From: Bacteroidales bacterium
GTDB lineage: Bacteria; Bacteroidota; Bacteroidia; Bacteroidales; UBA10428
NCBI GenBank assembly: GCA_016929525.1
Contig: JAFGIP010000067.1
Coordinates: 1 to 64,000, forward strand
DNA length: 64,000 nt
Direction of reading: 5' to 3'
The position numbers and the translations under genes were made by a program. The notes under the pieces were generated by a model. It searched no databases and had not been told where the DNA came from. It saw nothing but the letters and a program-made list of their open reading frames with translations. Shown piece after piece: positions 47,514 through 57,263 of the stretch (the first letter of the stretch is position 1; every line of letters begins with the position of its first letter).

Positions 47514-48188
47514 TTATTTATTCCATATTTGATCTACTGATGCAGGAAAATGATCATGAACTTCTTTTAGTTTATCAAGTTCTGCGAATGTATCCTCTAG
47601 TTGTGAATATAATTGCAAGTCGTCGTTTACCATTCTTGCTTTTAATGGTAACCGGGGCTGGATTACAAATTTACTGTTCTGATCCATTTTAATCAGAATC
47701 ACATCGGCTTTGGTAATTAAAGCAACATTCATCGCTAAAGGATAGTTATCATCCAGTTCGATATCGGAGGTAGAAACTGTATCGTTTTCATTTACAATTG
47801 GTATGATATTCATTCCCAAAAGCGTATTAAATGTATTTTGTGTATTTTGACGTCGAATTTCCGTATCGAGTATGTCGCTCGTAAGCAGAACCTGTGCTAC
47901 AATCTGGTTATACTGATCAAAATAACGTTGATAAAACCTTATCAATTCAGCTTGCCCAATTGCCGCAACTGCCTGCATATCTTCGTATGTTTCCGGTTGA
48001 GAATCTAAATTAAGTTTATCAGATCCTAAAGCAATTGCTCCTGAGCTTACCAATATTAATTGCATCCCGCTGTTATTCAGATTGGAAAGCAACATAGCCA
48101 AGCGATCCATCTTTTGATGATTGAATTTACCATCGGGGTTTGAAAGCGTTGAAATTTCTATTCGTACTACTATCCTCTTAATACACAT
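47514..48188 (-). CDS. Glutamate 5-kinase-like paralogue, probable pseudoenzyme
   Basis: 224 residues, clearly related to the adjacent ProB over most of its length (QLILVSSGAIALGSDKL, VAAIGQAELIRFYQRYF, YNQIVAQVLLTSDIL, IPIVNENDTVST). Key residues are altered: the KVG of the N-terminal motif is RIE (9-11), the acidic GDND is DDNY, and the GTGGM phosphate loop and everything beyond is missing. Kinase activity is therefore unlikely. The frame is intact and the spacing (12 bp before proB, 14 bp after argH) is that of an operon member, so it is expressed and may be regulatory, for example by pairing with ProB. Confidence 0.8.
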   Translation of the reverse strand: MCIKRIVVRIEISTLSNPDGKFNHQKMDRLAMLLSNLNNSGMQLILVSSGAIALGSDKLNLDSQPETYEDMQAVAAIGQAELIRFYQRYFDQYNQIVAQVLLTSDILDTEIRRQNTQNTFNTLLGMNIIPIVNENDTVSTSDIELDDNYPLAMNVALITKADVILIKMDQNSKFVIQPRLPLKARMVNDDLQLYSQLEDTFAELDKLKEVHDHFPASVDQIWNK

Positions 48189-48202
48189 GATTTTATCGGC
48201 AA

Positions 48203-49534
48203 TCAGTTCAACAATTCTTTTTCAGATTTTTCTATTTCTCCGCGATTAAAAAAGGTAAAAGCAGAAGTAAACTTCTTTTTGATTTCGTTATTGCAAAGGT
48301 TGCCAATACTGCCTGCATGCACATGATTAATTTTTTTATCCGGACTGAAATCACCTTTCTGAATACGTTCACCTACCAGTTTATATGCTTCGCGAAATGG
48401 TTTCCCCTTTAAAACTTCCTTATTAAGTTCTTCAACACTAAAAACATATTTATATAAGTCGTTTTCCAAAATATCTTCTTTAATCCGGATCTTCTGAAGT
48501 GCATATTTTGCTATATCCATGCAATCAATGAGTGAATCAAATGACTCGAGGTACTGTTCTTTTAATATCTGATAGTCACGAAAATATCCCGAAGTAAGAT
48601 TATTTGATATTAATGTCATCTCATTCGCAAGCGCCTGGATTTTATTGCATTTTGCCCGAATCAGTTCAAACACATCCGGGTTCTTTTTATGAGGCATAAT
48701 ACTAGATCCTGTGGTAAATTCATCGGGTAATGAAACAAACCCAAAATTCTGGTTCATGAACAAACAAGCATCATATGCAAGCTTTGAAATTGTGGAGGCA
48801 ATTAATCCCAAAGCTGCTGTTACAGCTCGTTCTGTCTTACCTCTTCCCATCTGGGCATATACTACATTATAATTCATTGTGTCGAATCCAAGTAGTTTTG
48901 TTGTTAAATCCCTGTCAATTGGGAACGAAGAGCCATATCCGGCAGCCGAACCAAGAGGATTCTGATTAACAATTTTATATGCTGCTGCTAATAGATGCAG
49001 ATCATCACTCAGACTTTCAGCATAAGCTCCAAACCATAAACCGAAAGAAGATGGCATTGCAACCTGTAAATGTGTATACCCCGGCATAAGTTTATCCTTA
49101 TGTTTCTCACTCAGATCAATCAGAGTCAAAAAAAGTCTGTTGACTGAATCTGCTACATCAAGCAATTTAGCCCTGGAATATAATTTAATATCGAGCAGAA
49201 CCTGATCATTTCGCGACCGCGCGCTATGAATTTTTTTACCTGCTTCCCCCACTTTTTGGGTGATAAGAAATTCAATTTGTGAGTGCACATCCTCTATTCC
49301 CTCATCAATCACAAAATGTCCTTTTTCTATTTGCTTATAGATCGCTTTAAGCTCATTTCTTAAACGAATAAGTTCATCCCCGGTAATAAGTTCTATCTTT
49401 TCAAGCATAATAATATGGGCTATTGTACCAAGTATATCATACTTTGCCAATAATAAATCGAGCTCACGATCGCGACCGATGGTGAAATTCTCAATCCTTT
49501 TATTAATCGGTATTCCTTTATCCCAAAGTTTCAC
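48203..49534 (-). CDS. argH: Argininosuccinate lyase
   Basis: 443 residues. The signature GSSIMPHKKNPDVFELIRAK carries the catalytic serine. AGYTHLQVAMPSSFGLWFGA and NPLGSAAGYGSSFPIDR are family-conserved, and HSARSRNDQVLLD is the N-terminal motif. It splits argininosuccinate into arginine and fumarate. It lies 51 bp after argG and 14 bp before the ProB-like gene. Slightly shorter than the E. coli enzyme (457), with no missing motif. Confidence 0.96.
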   Translation of the reverse strand: MKLWDKGIPINKRIENFTIGRDRELDLLLAKYDILGTIAHIIMLEKIELITGDELIRLRNELKAIYKQIEKGHFVIDEGIEDVHSQIEFLITQKVGEAGKKIHSARSRNDQVLLDIKLYSRAKLLDVADSVNRLFLTLIDLSEKHKDKLMPGYTHLQVAMPSSFGLWFGAYAESLSDDLHLLAAAYKIVNQNPLGSAAGYGSSFPIDRDLTTKLLGFDTMNYNVVYAQMGRGKTERAVTAALGLIASTISKLAYDACLFMNQNFGFVSLPDEFTTGSSIMPHKKNPDVFELIRAKCNKIQALANEMTLISNNLTSGYFRDYQILKEQYLESFDSLIDCMDIAKYALQKIRIKEDILENDLYKYVFSVEELNKEVLKGKPFREAYKLVGERIQKGDFSPDKKINHVHAGSIGNLCNNEIKKKFTSAFTFFNRGEIEKSEKELLN

Positions 49535-49585
49535 TTCACAATCTATTTATTCTCTGTTACTGATATTTCTTTTTATAATCACAGT

Positions 49586-50827
49586 TTAAATAATCTGCCT
49601 GCCTTGTTTTTTTAATATTGCATTATGAGCCATTAAGCGTATTGCATTAATCTTTATAAATCCCTGACTGTCTTTTTGATCGAACCCTCCTTCAATATCC
49701 ATACTTGAAAGGTCTTTGTTATACAATGAACTTGGTGATTCGCGTCCATCGATTATAACATTTCCTTTATACAAAGTCAGATAGACAATACCATCAATTA
49801 TTTCCTGGCTTTTTTTAATAGCAGCCATCAGGAAGTCCATTTCAGGGCTGAACCAGAATCCGTTATAGACAATCTCACTGAAGATAGGAGATAGCATATT
49901 CCTCAAACGCATTACTTCGCGGTCCATAGCAATTCCTTCTATGTCCATATGAGCCTTTATCAGTATTTCACCTGCAGGTGTTTCATAAACTCCTCTTGAT
50001 TTAATGCCAACAAATCTGTTTTCAACCATATCCAGTAATCCTATTCCATTGGTTCCTCCAATTTTATTCAAATATATAAATAGCTCCAATGGTTTATCTT
50101 TAACCGTATTATCATCTCTGTTAACTACTTTCACCGGGATACCATCCTTAAAATGAATTTCGATATGTGTTTCTTTATCTGGCGCATCCTGTGGAGTAAC
50201 CATTTTTGTGAGAATATCTTTTTTAGCTTTGAATTTTGGATCTTCAAGTATTCCAGCTTCATGACTGATATGCATCAGATTATCATCTTCACTATAGGGT
50301 TTTTTAAGTGATGCTTTAACAGGAATTTCGTTTTTCTCTGCATAATTCAGCATGTCTGTTCTTCCCTTGAACTGATCAAGAAATTCCTGTATTTTCCACG
50401 GAGCCAACACTTTAATTTGAGGGTCGAGAGCATAATAAGCAAGTTCAAAACGAACCTGGTCATTACCTTTTCCAGTCGCCCCATGAGAAACGTATGCTGC
50501 TTTTTCATTACGGGCAATCTCAATTTGTTTCTTAGCAATAAGTGGTCGAGCTAAAGATGTCCCTAACAAGTATCTTCCTTCATACATAGCATTAGCTGTT
50601 ATAGCCGGGAAAATATAATCGGTTACGAATTCTTTCTTCAGGTCTTCAATATATACTTTGGATGCCCCAATTTTAAGTGCTTTCTTCTCTACTTCACCAT
50701 AATTATCATCCTGCCCAACATCTGCAACATAGGCAATTACTTCGTATCCTTTATCAATGAGCCATTTTAAGATGACAGAGGTGTCAAGACCTCCACTATA
50801 AGCCAATACTACTTTTTTGTTTTCCAT
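49586..50827 (-). CDS. argG: Argininosuccinate synthase
   Basis: 413 residues. The ATP pyrophosphatase P-loop AYSGGLDTS is at residues 9-17, and [15 protein letters not shown] binds substrate. YVADVGQD and [18 protein letters not shown] are also conserved. It joins citrulline and aspartate. The upstream spacer of 108 bp to argR holds a 13-bp perfect palindrome (50865-50877) and a small hairpin. It is the second gene of the argR-argG-argH-proB'-proB-proA series. Confidence 0.96.
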   Translation of the reverse strand: MENKKVVLAYSGGLDTSVILKWLIDKGYEVIAYVADVGQDDNYGEVEKKALKIGASKVYIEDLKKEFVTDYIFPAITANAMYEGRYLLGTSLARPLIAKKQIEIARNEKAAYVSHGATGKGNDQVRFELAYYALDPQIKVLAPWKIQEFLDQFKGRTDMLNYAEKNEIPVKASLKKPYSEDDNLMHISHEAGILEDPKFKAKKDILTKMVTPQDAPDKETHIEIHFKDGIPVKVVNRDDNTVKDKPLELFIYLNKIGGTNGIGLLDMVENRFVGIKSRGVYETPAGEILIKAHMDIEGIAMDREVMRLRNMLSPIFSEIVYNGFWFSPEMDFLMAAIKKSQEIIDGIVYLTLYKGNVIIDGRESPSSLYNKDLSSMDIEGGFDQKDSQGFIKINAIRLMAHNAILKKQGRQII

Positions 50828-50935
50828 TTTAATTACTGATTACTATTTAAAAAAAGGTCGACTACTATGTATTACATAAAATCCTTCTCAAAAGAGAATT
50901 TTTACAATAAATATGAAGCCTTCCTAAATGGTTTG

Positions 50936-51409
50936 CTAACTAAGTTTTTCCTTGAGTTCAGGTATAATTAGTACTAATGCGTTAATAATATCGCTTTCCG
51001 AAACATTATCATGAGGAATAATCAGGATTGTATCGTCTCCTGCTATGGTACCAACAATTTCAAAAGGATCTGCTTCATCTACCAGCGATGCAATACTACT
51101 TGCATAACCCGGCATGGTTTTAATAATCCCGAGATGATTTGCAAACTGGATCGAAATAAATCCCCTTGCGGCAAAATTACCCGCTGTCTCATTAATTACA
51201 GCATGCTGGTCAGGTAACTCATAAATGTATCCTTTTTCAGGATCAGAAATTTTATTAACTTTCAGAAATTTTAAATCTCTTGACAGTGTTGCCTGAGTAT
51301 AGTTCAGGTTACGTTCTTCTAAAAGATTAAGTAATTCTTCCTGACTTGAGATTTTCTTAGTAGTAATCAATTCCTTTATAGCCAGAAGGCGTTCTGTTCT
51401 GTTTCCCAT
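50936..51409 (-). CDS. argR: Arginine repressor ArgR
   Basis: 157 residues. N-terminal winged helix (RTERLLAIKELITTKKISSQEELLNLLEERN, QATLSRDLKFLKV) followed by a C-terminal domain whose end TIAGDDTILIIPHDN binds arginine and makes the hexamer (GTIAGDDT is the family hallmark). It represses arginine synthesis genes when arginine is high. Two ARG-box-like palindromes lie right at its start codon (51411-51445), so it likely controls itself and perhaps carB. Confidence 0.94.
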   Translation of the reverse strand: MGNRTERLLAIKELITTKKISSQEELLNLLEERNLNYTQATLSRDLKFLKVNKISDPEKGYIYELPDQHAVINETAGNFAARGFISIQFANHLGIIKTMPGYASSIASLVDEADPFEIVGTIAGDDTILIIPHDNVSESDIINALVLIIPELKEKLS

Positions 51410-51410
51410 A

Positions 51411-51445
51411 TGTATAATTATTCAAATTATTTGTAAAAATATACA
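51411..51445. promoter_or_regulatory. Tandem ARG boxes between argR and carB
   Basis: Box 1 TGTATAATTATTCA (51411-51424) differs at one position from the E. coli consensus TGAATAATTATTCA. Box 2 TGTAAAAATATACA (51432-51445) is weaker, with outer half-sites intact. Starts are exactly 21 bp apart (two helical turns), the spacing of classical double ARG boxes. Box 1 begins 2 bp from the argR ATG. Confidence 0.7.
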
Positions 51446-51465
51446 ATTTTCCACAATATGCAATA

Positions 51466-51493
51466 TTGAGTATGTAAAATATTTGTACTTTTG
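51466..51493 (+). promoter_or_regulatory. carB promoter
   Basis: -33 TTG (51466-51468) and -7 TACTTTTG (51486-51493) are 17 bp apart, acceptable Bacteroidota spacing, 39 bp before the carB ATG. The ARG boxes lie about 20 bp upstream of the -33 element, so repression would need looping or the boxes mainly serve argR. Confidence 0.55.
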
Positions 51494-51531
51494 CGCCGGT
51501 TAAAATTAGTTATTAAATCTCATAGAGGGAA

Positions 51532-54500
51532 ATGGATAAGTCAATCAAAAAAGTAGTTGTATTAGGTTCAGGAGCGTTAAAAATAGGAGAAGCAGGCGAA
51601 TTTGATTATTCCGGTTCGCAGGCACTCAAAGCATTACGGGAAGAAGGTGTATTTACCGTACTGATCAATCCTAATATCGCTACAGTTCAAACAACGGAAG
51701 GCATAGCAGATAAAATATATTTTCTCCCGGTTACACCGTATTTCGTTGAAAAAGTCCTGGTAAAAGAAAAACCTGATGGTATATTACTTTCCTTCGGAGG
51801 TCAGACAGCATTAAACTGCGGTACAGAATTGTATAAAACCGGGATACTTGAAAAAAATGGTGTTCGTGTACTTGGAACACCGGTTGAAGCAATAATGAAT
51901 ACAGAAGACCGTGATTTATTCGTCAAAAAACTGGATGAAATAAAAGTAAAAACTATTAAAAGTGTTGCGGTTAATACGGTAGAGCAAGCTTTAAAAGCCG
52001 GTGAAGATCTTGGTTATCCCGTAATAATAAGGGCTGCCTACACTTTAGGTGGACAAGGAAGCGGTTTCTGTAACAATACTGAAGAAATGAAGAAAAGAGC
52101 AAGGAATGCTTTTTCTTATACAACTCAGATATTGGTTGAAAAATCGCTAAAAGGCTGGAAGGAAGTTGAATATGAAGTTGTACGCGATAAGTACGACAAT
52201 TGTATCACAGTATGTAATATGGAAAATTTTGATCCATTAGGGATTCATACCGGTGAAAGTATTGTTGTTGCTCCATCACAAACTCTTACCAATACGGAAT
52301 ATCATAAACTTCGCCAGCTGGCTATTCAAATAATAAGGCATATAGGAATTATCGGTGAATGTAATATTCAGTATGCACTCGACCCGCATTCAGAGGATTA
52401 CAGAGTTATAGAAGTTAATGCACGCCTTTCACGTTCAAGTGCACTGGCATCCAAAGCAACCGGTTATCCGCTTGCATTTGTAGCTGCAAAACTTGGTCTT
52501 GGCTATGGACTTCACGAATTAAAGAACTCAATAACAAAAACAACTCCAGCATTTTTCGAACCTGCACTAGATTATATTGTATGCAAAATTCCGCGCTGGG
52601 ATCTCAATAAATTCATTGGTGTAGAAAAATCAATCGGCAGCAGTATGAAAAGTGTTGGCGAAGTAATGTCCATTGGCAGAAACTTTGAAGAAGCCATTCA
52701 AAAAGGCTTAAGAATGATCGGACAAGGGATGCATGGGTTTGTTGGCAATCGTGATCTGGAATTCGAGGATATTGACAAAGAACTCCAGGATCCAACAGAT
52801 ATGAGAATTTTTGTTATTGCTGCAGCATTTGAAAAAGGATATACAGTAGATCAGATTAATAACCTGACTAAAATCGATCGATGGTTTCTTTATAAACTCC
52901 AGAATATTCTTGAACATAAAAAAGTTCTTGAAAAGTTTAATTCTCTTGATGAATTGCCAAATGAAGAATTACTGAATGCCAAGATATTAGGATTTTCTGA
53001 TTTTCAAATAGCACGATTTATTTTTAAAGACACTAACGAATACATGGAAGCTGATTTACTTAATGTCAGAGACCATCGTATAAATAAAGGGATTACTCCT
53101 TCTGTAAAACAAATTGATACTCTGGCAGCTGAATATCCGGCGCAAACCAATTACCTGTATCTGACCTACGGTGGAAACGGGCATGATATTGATTATAACG
53201 ATAAAGAAAAATCTGTAATCGTATTAGGTTCAGGAGCATATAGAATCGGCAGCAGTGTTGAGTTTGACTGGTGTAGTGTCAATGCACTTGATACAATCAA
53301 TAAAGAAGGTTATCGGTCTGTGATGATCAATTATAATCCGGAAACTGTAAGTACCGACTATGATATCTGTGACCGGCTTTATTTTGATGAACTTACTTTC
53401 GAGCGTGTACTTGATATTATTGATCTTGAACAGCCCAAAGGAGTTATTATTTCAGTAGGCGGGCAAATTCCCAATAATCTGGCCATGAGATTGCATAACA
53501 GAAATGTACATATTCTTGGTACATCACCTGTTAATATTGATAATGCCGAAAACAGGCACAAATTTTCCAGTCTGCTGGATAAACTTAAAATTGATCAACC
53601 GCGATGGAAAGAGCTGACCAGCATAGAAGACATTAAAAGTTTTGTTGATGAAGTCGGATTCCCGGTATTAATCCGCCCATCATATGTTCTTTCCGGAGCA
53701 GCAATGAATGTTGTTTCGAATAATGACGAAATGGAGCATTTCCTTAACCTTGCTGCACGTGTATCAAAACAGTATCCTGTTGTTGTTTCTGAATTCATTC
53801 AGCAGGCTAAAGAAATTGAAATCGATGCTGTTGCCAAGCGGGGTGAACTTGTTGCCTATGCCATTAGTGAACATGTTGAATTTGCAGGTGTCCATTCCGG
53901 TGATGCTACAATGGTTTTCCCTGCACAAAAAATATATTTTGAAACACAGCGAAGAATTAAAAAAATCAGTCGCCAGATCGCAAAGGCCTTGAATATTAGC
54001 GGCCCTTTCAATATGCAGTTTCTTGCAAAAGACAATGATATTAAGGTTATTGAATGCAATCTTCGTGCTTCACGAAGTTTTCCGTTTGTTTCTAAAGTAT
54101 TGAAAACTAATTTTATAGATCTTGCCACTCAGGTCATGCTTGGTAAGGAAGTTGAAAAACCCAATTCGAATATCTTCGACCTTGATTATATTGGTATTAA
54201 AGCTCCACAGTTTTCATTTTCTCGTTTAACGAAAGCCGATCCTGTACTTGGAGTAGATATGTCATCGACCGGCGAAGTCGGATGCATCGGAGATGATTTT
54301 TACGAAGCAATACTTAAAGCAATGCTTTCGGTTGGTTACACTATTCCAAAGAAAAACATCCTATTATCAACAGGACCTATGCGTTCAAAAGTGGAATTGC
54401 TCAACAGTTGCAGATTGTTAAATGAAAAAGACTATAACCTTTTTGCTACCCCCGGAACAGCAAAATTTTTAGAAATGAATGGCATCCCGTGTACAGCTTT

Positions 54501-54771
54501 ATCATGGCCCGACGAAGATACAAAACCCAATACGCTGGATTATTTAAAAAACGGAATGATCGATCTGGTAATTAATATACCTAAAGACCTTACATCATCT
54601 GAGCTGAGTAACGATTATACCATTCGTCGCAGTGCTGTCGATTTTAATATACCATTAATAACAAATGCCCGGCTCGCAAGTGCCTTTCTTACCGGTATCT
54701 GTAAAATGAGTTACGAAGATATTCTCCCAAAAAGCTGGGATGAATATAAGCTTGATGCCCGACGTTTTTAA
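51532..54771 (+). CDS. carB: Carbamoyl-phosphate synthase large subunit
   Basis: 1079 residues, full length. It starts MDKSIKKVVVLGSGALKIGEAGEFDYSGSQA; two homologous ATP-grasp halves each begin with a VLGSGAxxIGxxxEFD motif (about 10-28 and 564-585). The C-terminal MGS-like domain (about 940-1079) carries the allosteric site (LFATPGTAKFLEMNGI). It makes carbamoyl phosphate for arginine and pyrimidines. carA (glutaminase subunit) is not in the window. Preceded by GAGGGAAATG, one of few Shine-Dalgarno-like sites here. Confidence 0.97.
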   Translation: MDKSIKKVVVLGSGALKIGEAGEFDYSGSQALKALREEGVFTVLINPNIATVQTTEGIADKIYFLPVTPYFVEKVLVKEKPDGILLSFGGQTALNCGTELYKTGILEKNGVRVLGTPVEAIMNTEDRDLFVKKLDEIKVKTIKSVAVNTVEQALKAGEDLGYPVIIRAAYTLGGQGSGFCNNTEEMKKRARNAFSYTTQILVEKSLKGWKEVEYEVVRDKYDNCITVCNMENFDPLGIHTGESIVVAPSQTLTNTEYHKLRQLAIQIIRHIGIIGECNIQYALDPHSEDYRVIEVNARLSRSSALASKATGYPLAFVAAKLGLGYGLHELKNSITKTTPAFFEPALDYIVCKIPRWDLNKFIGVEKSIGSSMKSVGEVMSIGRNFEEAIQKGLRMIGQGMHGFVGNRDLEFEDIDKELQDPTDMRIFVIAAAFEKGYTVDQINNLTKIDRWFLYKLQNILEHKKVLEKFNSLDELPNEELLNAKILGFSDFQIARFIFKDTNEYMEADLLNVRDHRINKGITPSVKQIDTLAAEYPAQTNYLYLTYGGNGHDIDYNDKEKSVIVLGSGAYRIGSSVEFDWCSVNALDTINKEGYRSVMINYNPETVSTDYDICDRLYFDELTFERVLDIIDLEQPKGVIISVGGQIPNNLAMRLHNRNVHILGTSPVNIDNAENRHKFSSLLDKLKIDQPRWKELTSIEDIKSFVDEVGFPVLIRPSYVLSGAAMNVVSNNDEMEHFLNLAARVSKQYPVVVSEFIQQAKEIEIDAVAKRGELVAYAISEHVEFAGVHSGDATMVFPAQKIYFETQRRIKKISRQIAKALNISGPFNMQFLAKDNDIKVIECNLRASRSFPFVSKVLKTNFIDLATQVMLGKEVEKPNSNIFDLDYIGIKAPQFSFSRLTKADPVLGVDMSSTGEVGCIGDDFYEAILKAMLSVGYTIPKKNILLSTGPMRSKVELLNSCRLLNEKDYNLFATPGTAKFLEMNGIPCTALSWPDEDTKPNTLDYLKNGMIDLVINIPKDLTSSELSNDYTIRRSAVDFNIPLITNARLASAFLTGICKMSYEDILPKSWDEYKLDARRF

Positions 54772-54780
54772 AATTGATAT

Positions 54781-55398
54781 ATGAGTAAATACTGGCTCGA
54801 AATAGCACAGGAAATTCAGTCGATTGCACAGGCCGGGCTTGAATATTGTGAAAACGATTATGACAGGGAACGTTACCAGCAACTTCGTGATCTGAGTGTT
54901 AAAATAATGCATTCAATAACCGATATTCCTTTAGAAAAAATTAAACATCTGTTTGCCAGCGAAAAAGGTTATCAGACGCCAAAAGTTGATGTGCGCGGTG
55001 TTGTTTTCAGACATGGGAAAATCCTTATGGTAAAAGAAAAAATTGATGGCAAATGGACACTTCCGGGCGGATGGGCAGATGTTGGCCTGTCACCCTTCGA
55101 AAATGTTGTCAAAGAAGTAAATGAAGAAGCCGGTATTGAAGTTAAGCCGGTTAAACTTCTCGCCGTTATAGATAAACAAAAAAATAATTATCCTTTGGAT
55201 GCTTTCCATATATATAAACTTTTTATTTTATGTGAGGATTCCGGTCAGAGAACTTCAAAGGGTATGGAAACGGATGATGTTAGTTGGTTCAGCAGGAATA
55301 AGATACCGCAGTTATCAGAAAACCGGATATCTAAAGAACAAATAGCACAGATGTTCGAATTTTATGATAATCCGACGAAAGAAATTATCTGTGATTAA
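54781..55398 (+). CDS. Nudix hydrolase with N-terminal helical domain
   Basis: 205 residues. N-terminal 60 residues (WLEIAQEIQSIAQAGLEYCENDYDRERYQQL) form the helical domain found in some ADP-ribose/sugar-nucleotide Nudix hydrolases. The Nudix box is GWADVGLSPFENVVKEVNEEAGI (Lys replaces the usual Arg, ExxEEAG metal ligands intact). It follows carB by 9 bp, so is likely cotranscribed. Substrate is not identifiable by eye. Confidence 0.88.
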   Translation: MSKYWLEIAQEIQSIAQAGLEYCENDYDRERYQQLRDLSVKIMHSITDIPLEKIKHLFASEKGYQTPKVDVRGVVFRHGKILMVKEKIDGKWTLPGGWADVGLSPFENVVKEVNEEAGIEVKPVKLLAVIDKQKNNYPLDAFHIYKLFILCEDSGQRTSKGMETDDVSWFSRNKIPQLSENRISKEQIAQMFEFYDNPTKEIICD

Positions 55399-55514
55399 AG
55401 CTTTTAATTTTCTTTAACAATCCGTAACTGCATAAATAGCAACAATTTCTATATTTTAAACGTTGTTAAATACACGGTTCTTTTAAACGGATTATTATTC
55501 ATGCAGGCTTTTAT

Positions 55515-55522
55515 TATTTTTG
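55515..55522 (+). promoter_or_regulatory. -7 box TATTTTTG before the TldD-like pair
   Basis: Exact TAnnTTTG match 33 bp before the ATG at 55556, followed by CC. No clear TTG -33 box in the usual window, so support is partial. Confidence 0.35.
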
Positions 55523-55555
55523 CCTTTTGCTGTTAAATAAAGTTACATAACTGTT

Positions 55556-57235
55556 ATGAAGAGCAAACTTGTTTTATTTATTGTTGTCGCAGTAATATTT
55601 CAGCCAATCATTGGGCAGGATAGCCTGATGACCATTCTTAGTAAAGAGATGGAGCGTGAAATGAAAGAACTTTCACAACAGGAAAATCCACCCTATTATA
55701 TCGATTACAGGGTTGACGATATTAAGAGTCTTGGCCTTCATGCTTCTTTTGGCAGTCTCATTCAAGAAAATGAAGACAGAGCCCGAGTTATTACTGTAAA
55801 TGTAAAAGTAGGTGATTATAATTTCGATAATACCCATGAATTTAAAGGAGAATTCTCCCAGCCATACCAAAATGCCCTTGGTACAGTGCGAATTCCACTT
55901 GAAGATAACCCTGAAGCAATTAGCCAGATCATATGGAGAGCCGTTGATCAGAATTATAAAAATGCATCGAGCAACTTTACTGCTTTAAAAAACCGAAAAA
56001 ACAGATACAATGAACAAGATGTTATATTGGATTTCTCCAAAGAATATCCGGTAGAATATTTCGAACCCGTTTATCCCGATGAGACTTTTAAAATTGATAA
56101 AGATGATTGGATAAAAAGACTAAAAGAGTATACAACATTATTCCAGGGTGATTCAACAATTTTCCACTGTGAAGCTGCCTTGTCGTTCGTTTATGACAGA
56201 AAATATTTTCTTTCGACTGAAAACAGTCACATTATCCAAAACAGCATTTACTGCCAGGTTCAATTTATGGTTAGTATCCGTCATAATAAAGGAACTTTAC
56301 TGCCTCTTAATAAATCGTATACTGCATTTCATCCTGCCGATCTTCCGAAACATGAGGTTATAATCCAGGACATTAAAAATCTATATCAGACCCTGAAAAA
56401 ACTGCAGACATCTGAACTGGCAGAACCATATGCGGGACCTGCAATACTATCACCGGAAGCATCAGGTGTATTTTTTCATGAAATTTTCGGACACCGAATA
56501 GAAGGCCACAGACTTGAAAACATAAGTGATGGTCAAACGTTTAAAGATAAACTCAATACAAAAGTGTTGCCGAAAGGATTTAATGTTATTTCTGATCCGA
56601 CTCTGCAACAATTTAACGACCAGGATTTGATAGGATACTATAAATATGATGACCAGGGTATTGAAGGTAAAAAAGTGCAGGTTGTTGAGGATGGAATTTT
56701 AAAACACTTCCTCATGTCTCGACGACCAACAAAAGAATTCTCCAGTTCTACAGGGCATGGAAGAGCACAGGCAGGCTTTTTACCTGTATCGCGGCAATCG
56801 AATCTGATTATCGAGTCTGCAAATCCGTTAAGTGATGAAGATTTACGTAAAATGCTAATTAAAGCTTGTAAAAAACAGGACAAAGAGTTCGGGTATTACT
56901 TTAAGAGTGTTGTTGGTGGTCTCACAATTACAGATCGTTATAATACAAATGTTTTTAACATTACTCCTACCAAGGTGTATAAGATCTATGTCGATGGAAG
57001 ACCTGATGAATTGGTTTCCGGAGTGGAATTAATAGGAACTCCTTTAACTATGTTCTCAAATATTGAAGCTGCAGGAAACGTAAAAAAAGTATTTACAGGT
57101 TTCTGCGGTGCTGAATCAGGTCATATCCCGGTTACAGCAATATCGCCTGCTTTATTTGTCAGAAAGATTGAAACACAAAAATCGCCGGAATATGATAGTA
57201 AAATACCTTTGCTGAATGAACCTGAATATGAATAA
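55556..57235 (+). CDS. Exported TldD/PmbA-like metallopeptidase
   Basis: 559 residues. Residues 1-20 (LVLFIVVAVIFQPIIGQ) are a signal peptide, so this is periplasmic or outer-membrane-associated, unlike the cytoplasmic E. coli TldD. The zinc motif HEIFGH (His308, Glu309, His313) followed by RIEGHRLE is intact, and the C-terminal GFCGAESGHIPVTAISPALFVRKIE matches the TldD end with its Cys. The N-terminal 280 residues are longer than in TldD. It overlaps or abuts the paralogue downstream, so both probably work together. Confidence 0.85.
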   Translation: MKSKLVLFIVVAVIFQPIIGQDSLMTILSKEMEREMKELSQQENPPYYIDYRVDDIKSLGLHASFGSLIQENEDRARVITVNVKVGDYNFDNTHEFKGEFSQPYQNALGTVRIPLEDNPEAISQIIWRAVDQNYKNASSNFTALKNRKNRYNEQDVILDFSKEYPVEYFEPVYPDETFKIDKDDWIKRLKEYTTLFQGDSTIFHCEAALSFVYDRKYFLSTENSHIIQNSIYCQVQFMVSIRHNKGTLLPLNKSYTAFHPADLPKHEVIIQDIKNLYQTLKKLQTSELAEPYAGPAILSPEASGVFFHEIFGHRIEGHRLENISDGQTFKDKLNTKVLPKGFNVISDPTLQQFNDQDLIGYYKYDDQGIEGKKVQVVEDGILKHFLMSRRPTKEFSSSTGHGRAQAGFLPVSRQSNLIIESANPLSDEDLRKMLIKACKKQDKEFGYYFKSVVGGLTITDRYNTNVFNITPTKVYKIYVDGRPDELVSGVELIGTPLTMFSNIEAAGNVKKVFTGFCGAESGHIPVTAISPALFVRKIETQKSPEYDSKIPLLNEPEYE

Positions 57236-57263
57236 TCCGAATACTAATATTAAGATTAGCAGA

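Noticed and set aside
50865-50877. Perfect palindrome TATGTATTACATA before argG
   Set aside because: Considered as an ARG box, but it lacks the TGAAT/ATTCA halves and has no tandem partner; kept only as a note.
50885-50898. TTCTCAAAAGAGAA hairpin between argR and argG
   Set aside because: Only a 5-bp stem and no U-tract on the minus strand; too weak to call a terminator or attenuator.
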